Of a DNA stretch of 64,000 nucleotides, positions 11,698 through 22,799 are shown in pieces. Position numbers and translations under genes: made by a program. The first letter of the stretch is position 1. Each line of letters begins with the position of its first letter. Below the pieces are notes generated by a model, which was given only the letters and a program-made list of their open reading frames with translations, did no database searches and had not been told where the DNA came from. The DNA is from Massospora cicadina. Taxonomy: Eukaryota; Entomophthoromycota; Entomophthoromycetes; Entomophthorales; Entomophthoraceae. The stretch is taken from assembly GCA_022478985.1 (NCBI GenBank), contig JAKSZP010013634.1, forward strand, positions 1 through 64,000. Direction: 5' to 3'.

Positions 11698-13548
11698 CTA
11701 ACAGTGCGAGCTCTTTGAGTGGGAGCATAGTAAGAGGGACGCTAAAGTCCACTGAAAGAACAGACCCAAACTCCCTCTAACCACGATGGAGTGCCAGTTT
11801 AAGAGACTCAGGATCAACAGTCGTTGGTAGGTTGGAAAAAGTAACCCATGAAATTTTCTCCAGGTGAGAGCGTGTGCGGGAGATGCGAAGAGATCCGCGT
11901 GGAATAATGACCTGGAGGGTGGCAGCATGGTCAGCAAGGGCAGCTTCAGTGAAGCCCACATCGATGTATCAGCCCTCCACTGATTCATGGATGGTGGTGT
12001 TAATAGGGAATGTCTCCGCAATCGCTGCAAAGTATGAGAAGTAATCCTCTGTATAGAATTCAACAGGGTTATGCCCATAATAAAGGCGAATTGCGTGGGA
12101 GAGGGTTGAGCGAGGTAGAGCTTTTTGCGCTCTAGTTTCGGCCCATTTCTTCTTAACATCAGCAATAAACGCCACTTCATGGGGATCAGCTTTGGGTAGC
12201 GTTGGTGCCAGAGGTTTTTGCCACGCCCCAGTGGCTCCTTTGGTACGTTTGTGTTTGCTTTGGGCTGCAATTGCAGGTTGAGTGTGAGCTGGTGGTTTGG
12301 ACAAGTTTGCGGAGTTCCCTTGTTTCTGGAATGTTACAGCAGTTGCTGGCGTCATATTAAATTGAAGGGCGGTTTGTTGGGCCTCGCTAAATTGGGGAGG
12401 CCCATCCAGATTGGAATTAACTCCAGCCAGTTGGGAGGGGGAGATGTTTCATCACCATCCCAATCTATTTGGGTAAATTCAGCCCGAGTATTTGCTGTGA
12501 TTTCGTGGGCAAAACTCACTGGCTGATTGGTGAATTGGTCGTTTTCAGCATATTGAGATAAAGTGCCGACTTGAGAAGTGCCGATTATGGGGTTTAAATG
12601 GGACGGGTGAGATTGGAACTGGTGTGAAGTTCCAAAATCTGAACCATTTAAATCCCCATTGGGAAGAGTAGATTGTCCCAATTTGGTGCTTAGTGAACCA
12701 GAATGTGCGGCTAATCCAACCTTACATCCAAGGGTTTGGGGGCCAGGTGATTGTTGGGCCTCGCTAAATTGGGGAGTCCCATCCAGATTGGAATTAACTC
12801 CAGCCAATTGGGAGGAGGGCGATGTTTCATCACCATCCCAATCTATTTGGGTAAATTCAGCCCGAGTATTTGCTGTGATTTTGTGGGCAAAACTCATTGG
12901 CTGATTGGTGAATTGGTCGTTTTCAGCATATTGAGATAAAGTGCCGACTTGAGAAGTGCCGATTATGGGGTTTAAATGGGACGGGTGAGATTGGAACTGG
13001 TTTGAAGTTCCAAAATCCGAACCATTTGAATCCTCATTGGGAAGAGTAGATTGTCCCAATTTGTTGCTTAGTGAACCAGAATGTGCGGCTAATCCAACCT
13101 TACATCTGAGGATTTGGGGGCCAGGTAGCTGGGTATCGCCCCTCATGGAGGGAGCCGGAAACACAGTGTCAGCAATAATAGATGGGGCTGAATTAGCTGA
13201 CACAATGGGGGAGGTGAATGTCTGGATGGGCTGAGTTGTATACAACTGAGCAGATGCCATTAAAACAGCGTGGGTGATGGCCTCCTTGGTTGGAGGGGGC
13301 CCAGCGGGTTGGTGGGAGGCAGCGCACACAGAGCTGTTAGGCGTGCAGGTTGCAGAAGTGCGATCAGGTGAACTGGCGCTAGTTGGAGTAGCTCCAGGTT
13401 GGGGGGTGGTGCCTGCTTTCATGGCTGCTGCTTGAGAGCGGGTGATTTTGGTTGACCCTGAGGTGGGTAACCGAGGGTTGCTTCGTTTGGGGGTGGTGCT
13501 GGCTCGTTTGGCATAGCCTGCGGGTTCTTTTGCGGGGTTTCCCGCCAT
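11698..13548 (-). pseudogene. LINE A copy 1 ORF1, gag-like N-terminal region
   Basis: Gag-like RNA-binding protein of the LINE. It starts at 13,548 (MAGNPAKEPAGYAKR), is Ser/Thr/Pro/Gln-rich and low in complexity, and has an internal tandem duplication of about 126 aa (13,127-12,751 and 12,750-12,374). A 1-bp loss in the second unit near 12,437 breaks the frame. The reading continues in 12,355-11,969 (ALPRSTLSHAIRLYYGH) and then, after a TGA probably replacing TGG, in 11,959-11,777 with LEKISWVTFSNLPTTVDPESL, an RRM-like strand-helix segment. A TAG at about 11,779 and a frameshift near 11,735 separate it from the zinc knuckle. Other LINE gags have the same order: variable N-terminus, RRM-like domain, CCHC knuckle. 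Confidence 0.75.
12374..13127 (-). repeat. Tandem duplication of 378 bp (126 codons) inside LINE A ORF1
   Basis: Two head-to-tail units, 12,374-12,750 (377 bp) and 12,751-13,127. Both contain residues such as QFQSHPSHLNPIIGTSQVG and TQIDWDGDETSP. The unit was originally 378 bp, a multiple of three. The lower-coordinate unit has lost one base where the other reads GGGAGGAGGGCGATG. The units differ at only a small number of positions. Confidence 0.93.
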
Positions 13549-13636
13549 ATTTGCTATTAGTTTTCGTAAATCTCTTTAGTGGAGCTAAATTTCAGGCTGA
13601 ATTGATTTTCAAAAAGTGATGCTTAGCAGAAAGAGA

Positions 13637-13653
13637 TTATTAATCTGGCCTAT
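13637..13653. repeat. Target-site duplication of LINE A copy 1 (right copy)
   Basis: Exact repeat of 7,167-7,183. E1 coding sequence resumes immediately after it in the protease-to-RT linker. Confidence 0.97.
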
Positions 13654-15250
13654 CAAGATAGAATAATCCCTATCAAATACCATAAATCAAAGCGTCGTGT
13701 CAAGGCCTTGCCGATGCAAATCCATGAGTCTAAGGGAATACCCCTCCGAGAAAACAAGGAGCTTACTCTGGACTCAGGAATGCAGGCAGTAGTCCCAACT
13801 ATGCTAACAATTCAAATCCCAGAAGGACTTTTTGGCGAAGTTTTCCAACCTTGGTCCCAAACTCAACTTGAACCTAATGTGGCGCCTGGGATAGTTATTC
13901 CTGGACATCAAGAAATTAGTGTCCTCTGTGCAAACATGCAGAATTGGCCAATCTTTATCAAAAGGCACCAGGTGGTTGCCTATCTCCATTTGATCCCTAT
14001 AATGGAGATTAAATCTTTCCACGATTTTGGAACCCTGGACGAGCTAGGGCTTCCTGATGATGAGTTGAAATATGTGCATAATGCCATACCTGTGGCCAAT
14101 TTGGGGGAACTAAATGATCAGGAAAATGACTGAGTTCGGGGATTATATGAGAAATACCATGAGATATTTGCTAAGGATGATTTTGACCTTGGATGTGCGA
14201 GAGGAGTGACCCATACGATAGATACTGGGGACCATTTACCTATCCAATTGAGACCAATTAGATGTTTGAAAATGCTGAAGAAGTTGTGTTGAAGGAAATT
14301 AAGGAACTTCTTGACCGTGGCATGTTGATGTCATCCAAGAGTCCATGGGCTGCCCCAATTCTCAATGTTAAAAAGAAAGATGGGAGCAACCAGGTTGTTA
14401 TTGACTACTGGAAGCTTTTTTTAGTACTAGATGGTCCCAACCCGAGGGGTGATTCATCGATGTTGACTACTGGAAGCTTAATAACATTACCAAAAAGGAT
14501 TCATATCCTCTTCCACGTATTGACGATGCCCTAGACAGGCTTGGGGGTGCAAAGTTCTTCTCAGTGATGAATTTAATAAATGGGTATTAGCAAATTAATC
14601 TGCCCAAAGATGAGCAAGAAAAGTGCGCCATTATTACCCAAGAAGGGTTATTTTAACCAACAAGGATGCCCCAAGGACTCTGTAATGCTCCAGCAACCTT
14701 CCAGAGAGCGATGGACACTATACTGGGCGATCTTAAATTGTCATGTGTACTAGTATACCTAGATGATATAAACGTATTCAGTCATACCTTTGATGAACAT
14801 CTGGAACATCTGGAAGAAATTTTCAAGAGGTTAACGGCTGCAAACTTGAAGATCAAGCCCCAGAAGTGTCATTTCTTTAAGGACCAGCTGGAATACCTTG
14901 GGTTTGTAATTGATAAGGAAGGTCTTCGGCCACAACCAGCCAAATTGGAAGCAATATCTAAGATGAAGAGGCCCGAATCCAAGCGAGATATTCAAGTATT
15001 TTTGGGAATGATTGGGTACTATTGCCAATTTATTGCCGACTTTGCTCAAATTGGAGAACCTTTATTTTATCTACCAAAAGATAAGTTCTCTTTTGAGTGG
15101 AATTTGGCCTTCCAGGAGGCATTCGACCAGCTTCATTTGGCTCTATTAGTCACACCAGTATTGCGCTATCCTGACTTTGACCAGGAATTTATTTTTCAGA
15201 CTGATGCATCATTAACAGCAATTGGAGCCGTTTTGTCCCAAGTTGGATAA
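13654..15250 (+). pseudogene. pol: E1 pol: protease-RT linker and reverse transcriptase
   Basis: Continuation of E1 Pol after the LINE. The linker 13,708-14,133 is open (141 aa) and is also present in E3 (60,986-61,480). The RT begins near 14,140 with the YEKYHEIFAKDDFDLGC block. Motifs visible are MSSKSPWAAPILNVKKKDGS (near 14,325), VVIDYWKL (near 14,400), PQGLCNAPATFQRAMD (near 14,670) and the catalytic YLDDINVF (near 14,755-14,780, both Asp intact). YLGFVIDKEG and the VFLGMIGYYCQFI connection follow. Defects are a frameshift near 14,268, the 45-bp LINE fragment at 14,418, a TAG for Trp at about 14,588 and a TAA for Gln at about 14,655. Confidence 0.88.
14418..14462 (-). mobile_element. Ultra-short LINE A 3'-end insertion (45 bp)
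   Basis: Only the last 45 bp of LINE A (T-run, AGTACTAGATGGTCCCAACC, then a diverged stretch ending CATCGATG). It is flanked by exact 17-bp duplications TTGACTACTGGAAGCTT at 14,401-14,417 and 14,463-14,479. Removing one duplication and the insert restores the E1 RT reading VVIDYWKLNNITKKD, so this is a true retrotransposition event, not a rearrangement. Confidence 0.95.
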
Positions 15251-15564
15251 GATGGCGAAGAGCACCCAGTAGCCTATGCTAGTCAGACCCTAAATGCCCA
15301 TGAAAGAAATTATACTGCGACAGAAAGAGAGTGTTTGGCAGTTATATATGCCTATAAACAGTTCCAAGTATATCTTCATGGAGTGCATTTCGCCGTGGTT
15401 ACTGATCATGCATCCCTAATCTGGATTAACAACTTGAAGGAGCCATAAGGACGTTTGTCTCACTGGGCACTTAAGCTGCAGGCTTATGACTATACCATCA
15501 AGCACCAGGCTGGTGCTAAGCATCAGAATGCTGATTGTTTGTCTCGTCTGCCCATCGTGGCAAC
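15150..15564 (+). pseudogene. E1 RNase H
   Basis: RNase H domain that degrades the RNA strand during reverse transcription. The residues FQTDASLTAIGAVLSQ (near 15,195) carry the first catalytic Asp. The block ERNYTATERECLAVIYAYKQF (near 15,300) carries the Glu, VVTDHASL (near 15,400) the next Asp, and KHQNADCLSRLP (near 15,520) closes the domain. A TAA after QVG (15,250) and a stop near 15,447 interrupt it. The equivalent domain is split by E5 in element E4 and adjoins the E1 insertion in E2. Confidence 0.85.
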
Positions 15565-16790
15565 CCTCTGAAGCCTGCGGATGCCTTGTTTCAGAAGATG
15601 GTTAGTGAAACTTTTGCCGATGAGCCTGAACAAGTGCAGAAAATTCTCTCCAAATTAAGAAAGGATACCCATACTGAAAAAGGAGTCTTATTTAAGGTGA
15701 TTGATGGAAAGAAATATATATTTCCACGTCCTTCAGCTTGAGTGGATCTAATTTTGGCTGCTCATAAGGCCACCAGCCATGGAGGCTTTAAGAAAACAAA
15801 GGAGCAGCTCAAGCAAAATTACTATTGGGAATCGATGCATTTTGACATCCATGAAACGTTGAGCTATTGCAAAGAGTGCCAAGAGGAAAAACCCTTCCAA
15901 AAAGCTACTTTGTACCAGCTTGTTTGGCCCAAATTCGCTTGGCACACTATATCCATAGATGTGGTTGGACTACTCCCAATTAGCAATGTGAAAGCCAAAT
16001 ATATTATTGTAGCAATTGATTACTTGACAAAATGGTTTGAAGCCAGGGCTATTTGGGACTTAAGAGCCTCAACAACTGCTAGATTTATCTTGGAGCAAGT
16101 TATTCATTGGCACAGATGTCCTCAATTTATATTAACAGATAATGGCACAAATTTCACTGCGGTTATTCTCCAAAAGCTCAATGAATTAATGGGGGTGCGT
16201 GGTGTTCTGTCAACTCCATACCACCCAGAAACAAATGGTGCAGTGGAACGAGTTAATGGAACACTTGTCAATATCTTAAGGAAACTGACTTCTCAGAAGC
16301 CCTCCAAATGGAGTACATTCCTCAATTTGGCCATTTTTGCCTGCAACATTCCTTACCATTTGGCCACAATGATGTCTCCATCCCAACTTCTATATGGGAA
16401 GCATCCAGCCTTACCACCATTGTTGTACTCCTTACTACAAGAACCCCAGGAATTGAGCTATTCTCAGTATGTTGAGAGGCTTGCAGAGACATTAATTAAA
16501 CTGCAAGCCCAGACTTTCAATAATAACTTCAAACTTCATAAGGCCTGACATGAAAAAGATCAAAAAACCCAATATGATCTGCCCAAATTCGCTGTGGGGG
16601 ATGAAGTATTATTTTGTAATACCCATGGTTTGGGCCAAATTCACAAGATAAATTACATTTGGGTTGGTCCATTCAAAGTTATAGAGAAGACTTCAAACTT
16701 TTCTTACACTATTAAGGAGAAAAATTTGGGTCATGTAAATAATTAAGTCCATGCTAGATTCATAAGGAAGTTCAAAAAGCAGCCCAATTA
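15565..16790 (+). pseudogene. E1 integrase
   Basis: Integrase inserting the cDNA into the genome. The open piece 15,742-16,548 (268 aa) contains the HHCC zinc domain (AHKATSHGG...CKECQEEKPF). It is followed by the DDE core: SIDVVGLL (first Asp, near 15,953), LTDNGTNF (second Asp, near 16,135) and NGAVERVNG (Glu, near 16,240). A TGA at 15,739 precedes it and a TGA at 16,546 follows. The C-terminal GDEVLFCNTHGLG segment (near 16,597) and NLGHVNN*VHARF (near 16,725-16,755) complete the protein. No chromodomain is evident. The core triad is intact, so this is the best preserved part of E1. Confidence 0.9.
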
Positions 16791-16794
16791 GAAG

Positions 16795-17305
16795 AGAAGT
16801 ATTCAAACATAAGTATATACAATCATTTGAAAATAATAGTTGAGAAAAAATAAGAAGAAGAAGAAAAAATATATAATAGTAGTAAAAGAAAAAAAAATTT
16901 TATCTATCATCTATATACATAGTAAAAAAAGAATAATATTTAATATTCCAATTAATAAGAAAATTGAAAATTTTAATAGATAAAAATGAATTTTATTCCT
17001 CCGCTTTGAGGGGGAGGCAACTCAAAAACTAATTCTTCATCTTAATGCACCAATTTGGGCCAATTTAGCATCTAAATGAAAAATAGGGCCAAATAGACAT
17101 CATTAAATTTGAAAAAAATAATCAGATACTTAACCAGGACTTTAAAACAATCTAAAAATATATTCATAAAAAATATTTAGTCCAATTTATTTAAAATAAT
17201 GACGTTGTTCAGAATAAGAACAGTGATGAATTTCTGATATACTGAAGTGGTGTTGTTTACAGATATGAAGAAAAAATCAGGAAACTCAGGGTTTATATTC
17301 CAGTC
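16795..17305 (+). other. E1 3' non-coding region
   Basis: AT-rich stretch between integrase and purine tract, including A-rich runs near 16,840-16,930. I see no gene in it. Confidence 0.6.
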
Positions 17306-17318
17306 AAGTGGGGGAAAA
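17306..17318 (+). promoter_or_regulatory. E1 polypurine tract
   Basis: AAGTGGGGGAAAA lies immediately before the TG of the 3' LTR. This is the expected plus-strand primer site of an LTR retrotransposon. Confidence 0.85.
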
Positions 17319-18461
17319 TGTTAGATTTTGATGGTTGACTCAAAAATAAACCCTTTGAGAAAACCATCAATGCTAATAGATTAATCCCATTGATGAATCC
17401 TTTAATCTTTCCTGATTTATCTGCATATCTAAATTCATTCCAAAATCACCTCAATTGTACTTAAATCATCCTGATTATCATAGATAATAATAGCTATGTT
17501 ATAATTATATTATGGCCAATTATGGGTCCACTTGGGTGCAAGGTGGTCCCACAGCATTAACTAAATTGCACCTCCTAAATTAGTGCATTAATCTTAATGC
17601 ACTAAGGCTGAAGTTGGGTTCAATTAATGGAATCAATAATTAAGCACTTAAACATAGACATCCCAATTATGGGTGTACTTAGTGCTATTGAGAGGCCTGC
17701 CAATGTCCCAAATTGAGGTGCGTCATCTTTTATGATCATATATGTTTTATTCCCTATTTATTGTTAGATGTCAAGTTATGATGTAGCTCTAATTGGGAAG
17801 ATTTTAATGTTGAGTTCAAAACCCAAAGTTGTCCCAATTATGAGAGTAAAATTGCCTTCAACTGGGCTGAAACAATTTTTATTTTTAGTCAATTCAAGGG
17901 CCGAATTGACTTGAGTATTTTTCATATTTATTGCCATGACCAGCAGAATATTGGCATAATATGAATGAACTCATCTAATAGATGAGTTTGTTTAGGAGAT
18001 GCCCAAGAGGTATATAATACCAGCCCCTGGCTAATTAATAAAAAATCAATTAATCATCATTTACTATTTTATTGATCATTAATAACTACTGTCACTTAGT
18101 TTATTAGTTATTGTCCATCTGTCATCTGTCTGATATTTGTATATGTTGCCATTACATCTATATTAGATAGTTGTGTGTGTTTATTCTTCCTGAAGAGAAG
18201 TACATAGTTGCCTGCCGGAGAAGTAGTCCCAATTATAGAGGAATAATTTCCTGATTTTGTACAAAGACAGAAGGTCTTGTATTTGTTGGTGCCAGTAGAC
18301 TTAAGAATGGTGAGCGTACCAGAGTTACTTGGCTATTATTGAGGATTATCAGAGAATCTACTTCCCAATCATGAGCAGGAGTTTCATTTAAAAATTGAGT
18401 CTATATCCTTGATTTCATTGTTAAGTTATTTTAGCTAATACCATTGGCTGAAAACTTAACA
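17319..18461 (+). repeat. E1 3' LTR
   Basis: Begins TGTTAGATTTTG and ends CTTAACA. About 1,143 bp, pairing with 2,976-4,123. Followed by the target duplication CTACT (18,462-18,466). Confidence 0.93.
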
Positions 18462-18619
18462 CTACTGCATTTTGTTTGCTCAAAATAATTGCCAGTTGAG
18501 CAGAGGGGATTAGGAAGCTGAGCATATTTCAGATCCGCTTGTATAACTCACCATCTTTTCATACCGTATCAGCCATCATCCCATCTAGTTCCCAATAACT
18601 TGGGGTGGCTCATCAGCTT

Positions 18620-19280
18620 ATTGGCCACTGATGATTTCTTTGTACATTAAATCACCCAAATCCACAATTATAGTGGTTCTTTGTAACTGAGATAAACAGT
18701 TTTTATTCTGATGCTTTGCACAGGGACAATGCAGTATTTCAAAATTGTAGGCCTGAAGCTTAAGGCCCAATGAACCAGACGTCCCTCCAGCTCTCAAAGA
18801 TTTTGCAGTTAAGGCAAAAAACGTGGTCAGTCACAACCTTGAATTTTACCCCATGGAGGTATACTGGAACTGCTTATATGTATATATTAAAGCTAAGCAT
18901 TCCCATACACTCACAGTGTAATTCTTCTTGTGACAATTTAAACTCCAACTACAGTATGTGACAAGGTGCCCTACCCCTTGCCATCCATTTGGGACAACCC
19001 TGCTCCAATGGCGAAAAGAGAAGTGTATGTTTGTATGATGAACTCCTTCTCAAGATTTGGATATCACAATACATGGGCACCAATCAAAACCGTTTTGAGA
19101 GCATTAAAGTCATTCTGTCGCCATTCTGTTCACTCAAAAACAGTGTCTTTACATAGGAGCTCGAATAAAGAGGCTCTTATGCAGCTAAAGTTGGGAATAA
19201 ACTGTTTTTAATATCCGCTCATTCCTAAAAACACCTGTATATACAGCTTGATGCTGGTTTGGGTCATTATTCAGATAGCT
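18620..19280 (-). pseudogene. E2 RNase H relic
   Basis: Degraded minus-strand RNase H. Segments ECLALIYTYKQFQ and LKLQAYNFEILHCPCAKHQN align with E1 RNase H in the same order. It lies between E2 RT and the E1 integration point, which fell in the integrase zinc domain. Confidence 0.7.
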
Positions 19281-19329
19281 TCTGATTTTGCTTGTTGTGG
19301 TCTGAGTCCCATAGTGGCTATTACAAACC

Positions 19330-20030
19330 TGAGATATTCTAGTTGAGCTTTACTGAATTGGTACTTGCATAAATTAGATTTTTGATGTTGGCTTCCGCAA
19401 GCTGTTGGAATACCTCTTCAAAATGATCAGGATGCTCCAAGAACGTTCTTGAAAAGACGTTAATGTCATTTAGGTACACCAGGACATAAAATAGCTTGAG
19501 ATCATCTATAATAATATCCATAGCCCTCTGGAACGTAGCTGGGGCGTTACACAGCCCCTGCGGCATACAGGTGGGCTGAAATAACCCTTTAGAGGTGATC
19601 ATAGCACTCTTTTCTCATTCCACTGTGGGAAGCTCAATCTGCAAGTAACCCAAAATTAGGTCCATAGCTGAGAAATAGTGAGTCCACCCTTTTCAATCTA
19701 ATGTTTCAGTAATATGCAGCAGCAGATATTAGTCCTTTTTGGTGATAAAGTTCAGCTTTTGGTAGTTGATTACTACCCAGTTTTTGCCATCCCTCTTTAA
19801 CAATTAATACAGGAGAAGTTCAGGGACTTTTAAATGGCTCTATAATTCCATGGTCCAGCAGCTTTTTTATTCATCAGAAACTACCCCTTCCATGACCTGA
19901 GAGCAGCGGACTGGCTGATATTAAATGTGAGGATAATCCCTGGTGTCCACCCAATGAACAACGCCATGAGCGCATCTTAGATCATGATCATCAGCCGCAA
20001 AGATGCTTTGATATTCTGCAATTAAAGTTA
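19330..20030 (-). pseudogene. E2 reverse transcriptase relic, catalytic Asp changed
   Basis: The piece 19,602-19,339 has CMPQGLCNAPATFQRAMD followed by VYLNDINVF, so the catalytic box is YLND instead of YLDD (a G-to-A change of the first Asp codon). Upstream in broken frames are FAADDHDLRCAHGVVHWVDT (near 20,000) and WVVINYQKLNFITKKD (near 19,770). It would be inactive as a polymerase. Confidence 0.82.
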
Positions 20031-20659
20031 TTTCATTATTGTTTTGCTCTTTCAATAACCCTGTTAGAGTTTTAATATATTTAAAGTCACTACGCTGGAC
20101 TGGGGTTTAATGAGAAGGCCAAATTCATCCAGTGATTAAAACTTGTGGAAATGGAGGACCTTGTTCACAGGGGTCAAATGCAGATTTGCCGCCACCTGGT
20201 GTCTCCAGATCCTCAGAAGTCCTTGTTGCAGATATGCTAGCAACATTTTGATTTCTCAGTGCCCAGGTAAGATTATGCCTGGAGCCACATGAGTCTCAAA
20301 GTACAATTGCTGGTAAGGGTCAAGAATCTCACCATATAGCCCATTTGGGATCTCAATCTATAACTCTGTGTCCACTATCACTTGGTGGCCAGAGGGGATT
20401 GATAAGGAAGCAGTGGATCAAAACGGCAGCCCTTGGTACTCATATATCTGGTGGGGGAGAACCCTGGTTTTGTTTTACAAAAGCTTATAGTAGACAGGGA
20501 TTACCCCATCACTGTACGCAAGATTAACCTGACCCATCCAGTTGGAATTCTGGGGCACACCGTTGGAAGTAAAATAAATTAAAATCCGCTGGCCCAAGAT
20601 TTTGAAGGCCCCCTTAGCCATATTGATGGCCACATCTAATGGAAAATGAAGGCTGCTAC

Positions 20660-20910
20660 TATCAGCATGTCATAGTTATCATTGGGTAGCACAATTGCCG
20701 GTGCTGACATGGCAATTGATCCAAACTGTAAAGGCAGCGCACTGTAAGCCCCTTCCAAGACAGTACATGCCATATCAGCAGTCCCATATACCATACGGTG
20801 TTCCACATCAGGTTCAGTGTTAACTTAGCTACCAACCTTTTGTATACTATATTAACTGGTTCACCAGTGTCTATAATCATAAAAACTTTGTTTTTACAAC
20901 AAAATGTCAC
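20660..20910 (-). pseudogene. E2 aspartic protease relic
   Basis: A short minus frame containing MIIDTGEPVNIVYKRLV, the aspartic protease active-site block (Asp-Thr-Gly). The rest of the domain, including the flap and the (L/I)IG.D signature, is degraded and frame-shifted. Its position between gag and RT agrees with Ty3/gypsy order. Confidence 0.7.
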
Positions 20911-20929
20911 AATTCATAAATTCAGAATA

Positions 20930-22750
20930 AGCAGAATTCTAGTTGCTTTTTATATGAACGTCCAAGAAATCTCTCTTTTTGTGGAACTGCATAATACCTA
21001 CCCTGACCTTGGGGTACTCTTTAATGACTGCATCTACCAGGATTGCAACGTTTGCACCCCTCAGCAAGGATACATCCGATGAAGGTTGAGGTTCTCAAAG
21101 GTGGCGTTCTCTAAAATTTGACATGCATAAGACTTAGTGGTATCCTGGCAACCCTCCTCCAAGATGGCTTCTTTGTCTTGAACACAAGTCAACATGTGCT
21201 CATAATCAGCCAGTTTCTGGTATATTAAGTCTTTGTCAAACCAGAGGGCCTTGGCAGAAAGCAGCTCATCTGGAAAGCTGGGACAGATGTAGTAAAACCA
21301 GCGGAAGTAGCGAATCTCATCTTTACTCCTCTTGATCTTTTCCCTTCTCCTGGTGGCCTGACAGCACGACATGAACTTGCTTCTTAGTAATCAGTGGAAC
21401 GCAATATGGCTAAAATGACCACAAATGTGCAGGTTACTCCAAAGAGGTCTCAGCCTGAGTATTAGTAGAAGGTCCAGGATTAGGGTTGACCGCGATATTG
21501 TAATTCAGACATAACTGAGGTGGATAGTTATAAGATGAATGGGGATTGTTCAACATTATTGAGTAAGGCCAGTTTGCATTGCTTGAGGAGGTAGGCCCTA
21601 CAGGGGCCATTGCAGGCTTCCGTTTATGGTTTGGGGGCTGAAAGTTGCTGATAGTTTATGCAAATAATTGACAATTTTGAGCAGGGTAATTTCCTCTTGC
21701 AGGATGTGCGCCATATCTTTGAATAATTTGTGATGGGTCTTTACCACTGAGGCCACTGAAATTCCCACAGTGACTTCAGTTAGCATACCTGCTCCCACTA
21801 AAACATGCTCCTCCAAGGTAAACTGATTAGTGAACGCCATCAGAGTCTCGTTCTGCTGGAACCCCAATGGTAAAAATTCATCCTTTTGTTTTGACATTTT
21901 TCTATGCCCCTGAACAATCTTAGCATGGTATCCTTGATCTCTTTATAGGTGACAGAACTATCTCTCAGATAGAAGGTAACTTGGTCAGCGCTTTCAACGT
22001 CAAGGGTAGAGATTAGCATCTTAGCCTTACAGCAGTCCAATGCTCCTTCCACTGTAACTCAAACCGTTTTTAGAGGTCATGCATTTTTCCATTCCAATTA
22101 AATAAGGCAACCTTTAAATGCATACGTCCTCATTCTTTTCAAAGGTACAAGCTCTGGGGCAAACTGGGGCACTGATGGAGGCCATACTTGCTTCAGGCGA
22201 GGGGAGGGCACAGTCTGAATAGTGAAGGTTGGCTTATCTGTAGCGTTGGAAGCATCCTGGACCTCTTTGACTAGCAACATGGCAAAACCGTCAGGAGCTT
22301 TTTTTGGCAAGGAATAGTCATCCTCTGAGATTCCGCTATATTTGACCTGACTCTTTCTATCTGCTTGAGGGGCAAATAGTTCTGCTGCACCTTGCTCAAC
22401 TATATAACTACTGTACTGCCACTGTCCTTTGCTATCATTCCTGGTTTTCTCGTTAGCTTCCCCACAGGGACTCTGGGGATATGATGTAACCTTAATTGAT
22501 TCTCCACATGATGTAGTTGCTCAGTTATGTCATCAAGGCTTTTTTCTAATTGCCTATTCTATCAATTGAGAACACGCAGTTGACTGAACACTTCTTTGAA
22601 CTGATCCATCACCACTTTACGCTCATGAAGGATCCTGTCTTGGATTTGGCATATTGTATTCAAAGTGAGCTTAATGTCAACACACTGCGCTGACTTGGAT
22701 TGACTGGGATGGTTTCCCGTCAGTGCTAACAAAATGTTCCATGCTTTCAA
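20930..22750 (-). pseudogene. gag: E2 gag relic
   Basis: Gag fragments in several minus frames: 22,750-22,562, 22,310-22,098, 22,052-21,840, 21,897-21,598 and 21,372-21,061. The segment LEEHVLVGAGMLTE (near 21,800) corresponds to the FYHEAQVLLGSNIMTE block of E1 capsid, and MLRLFRGIEKCQNKRMNF (near 21,930-21,880) to the EFGGPEKLSTQKMEL block. This gives the order capsid, then nucleocapsid remnants. I found no intact zinc knuckle. It is non-functional. Confidence 0.65.
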
Positions 22751-22799
22751 CTAATCTTATTGGTTGGATCAGCGTACCCCTGTAATGAGCTTCACTGTT

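Larger units (their letters stand above)
7184..13636 (-). mobile_element. LINE A copy 1, near full-length Tad-like non-LTR retrotransposon
   Basis: A 6,453-bp LINE in antisense orientation inside E1, bounded by a perfect 17-bp target duplication. The 3' end is at 7,184 and shows a short A-tail (eight T on the plus strand) preceded by GGGACCATCTAGTACT and an AATAAA near 7,228-7,236. The 5' end is at 13,636, about 88 nt before the first ATG (13,548). The coding order on the minus strand is a repeat-containing gag-like N-terminus, CCHC zinc knuckle, apurinic-type endonuclease, reverse transcriptase and C-terminal zinc-binding region. The zinc knuckle and the start of the endonuclease lie in one uninterrupted 404-codon frame (11,642-10,428), so the two proteins may be fused in this element. 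Multiple stops and frameshifts make this copy defective. Confidence 0.93.
2976..18461 (+). mobile_element. Ty3/gypsy retrotransposon E1, complete, inserted into E2 and itself interrupted by LINE A
   Basis: This is a full LTR retrotransposon with domain order gag, protease, RT, RNase H, integrase, which is the Ty3/gypsy order. Its LTRs (2,976-4,123 and 17,319-18,461) begin TG and end CA. They are flanked by an exact 5-bp target duplication, CTACT, at 2,971-2,975 and 18,462-18,466. A primer-binding site follows the 5' LTR and a purine tract precedes the 3' LTR. Without the LINE insertions the element would be about 9 kb. All coding regions contain stops or frameshifts, and the LTRs differ visibly, mostly by transitions, so the insertion is not recent. 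The flanks rejoin into one continuous E2 integrase reading, which proves the nesting. It belongs to the same lineage as E2, E3 and E4 of this window. Confidence 0.92.
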
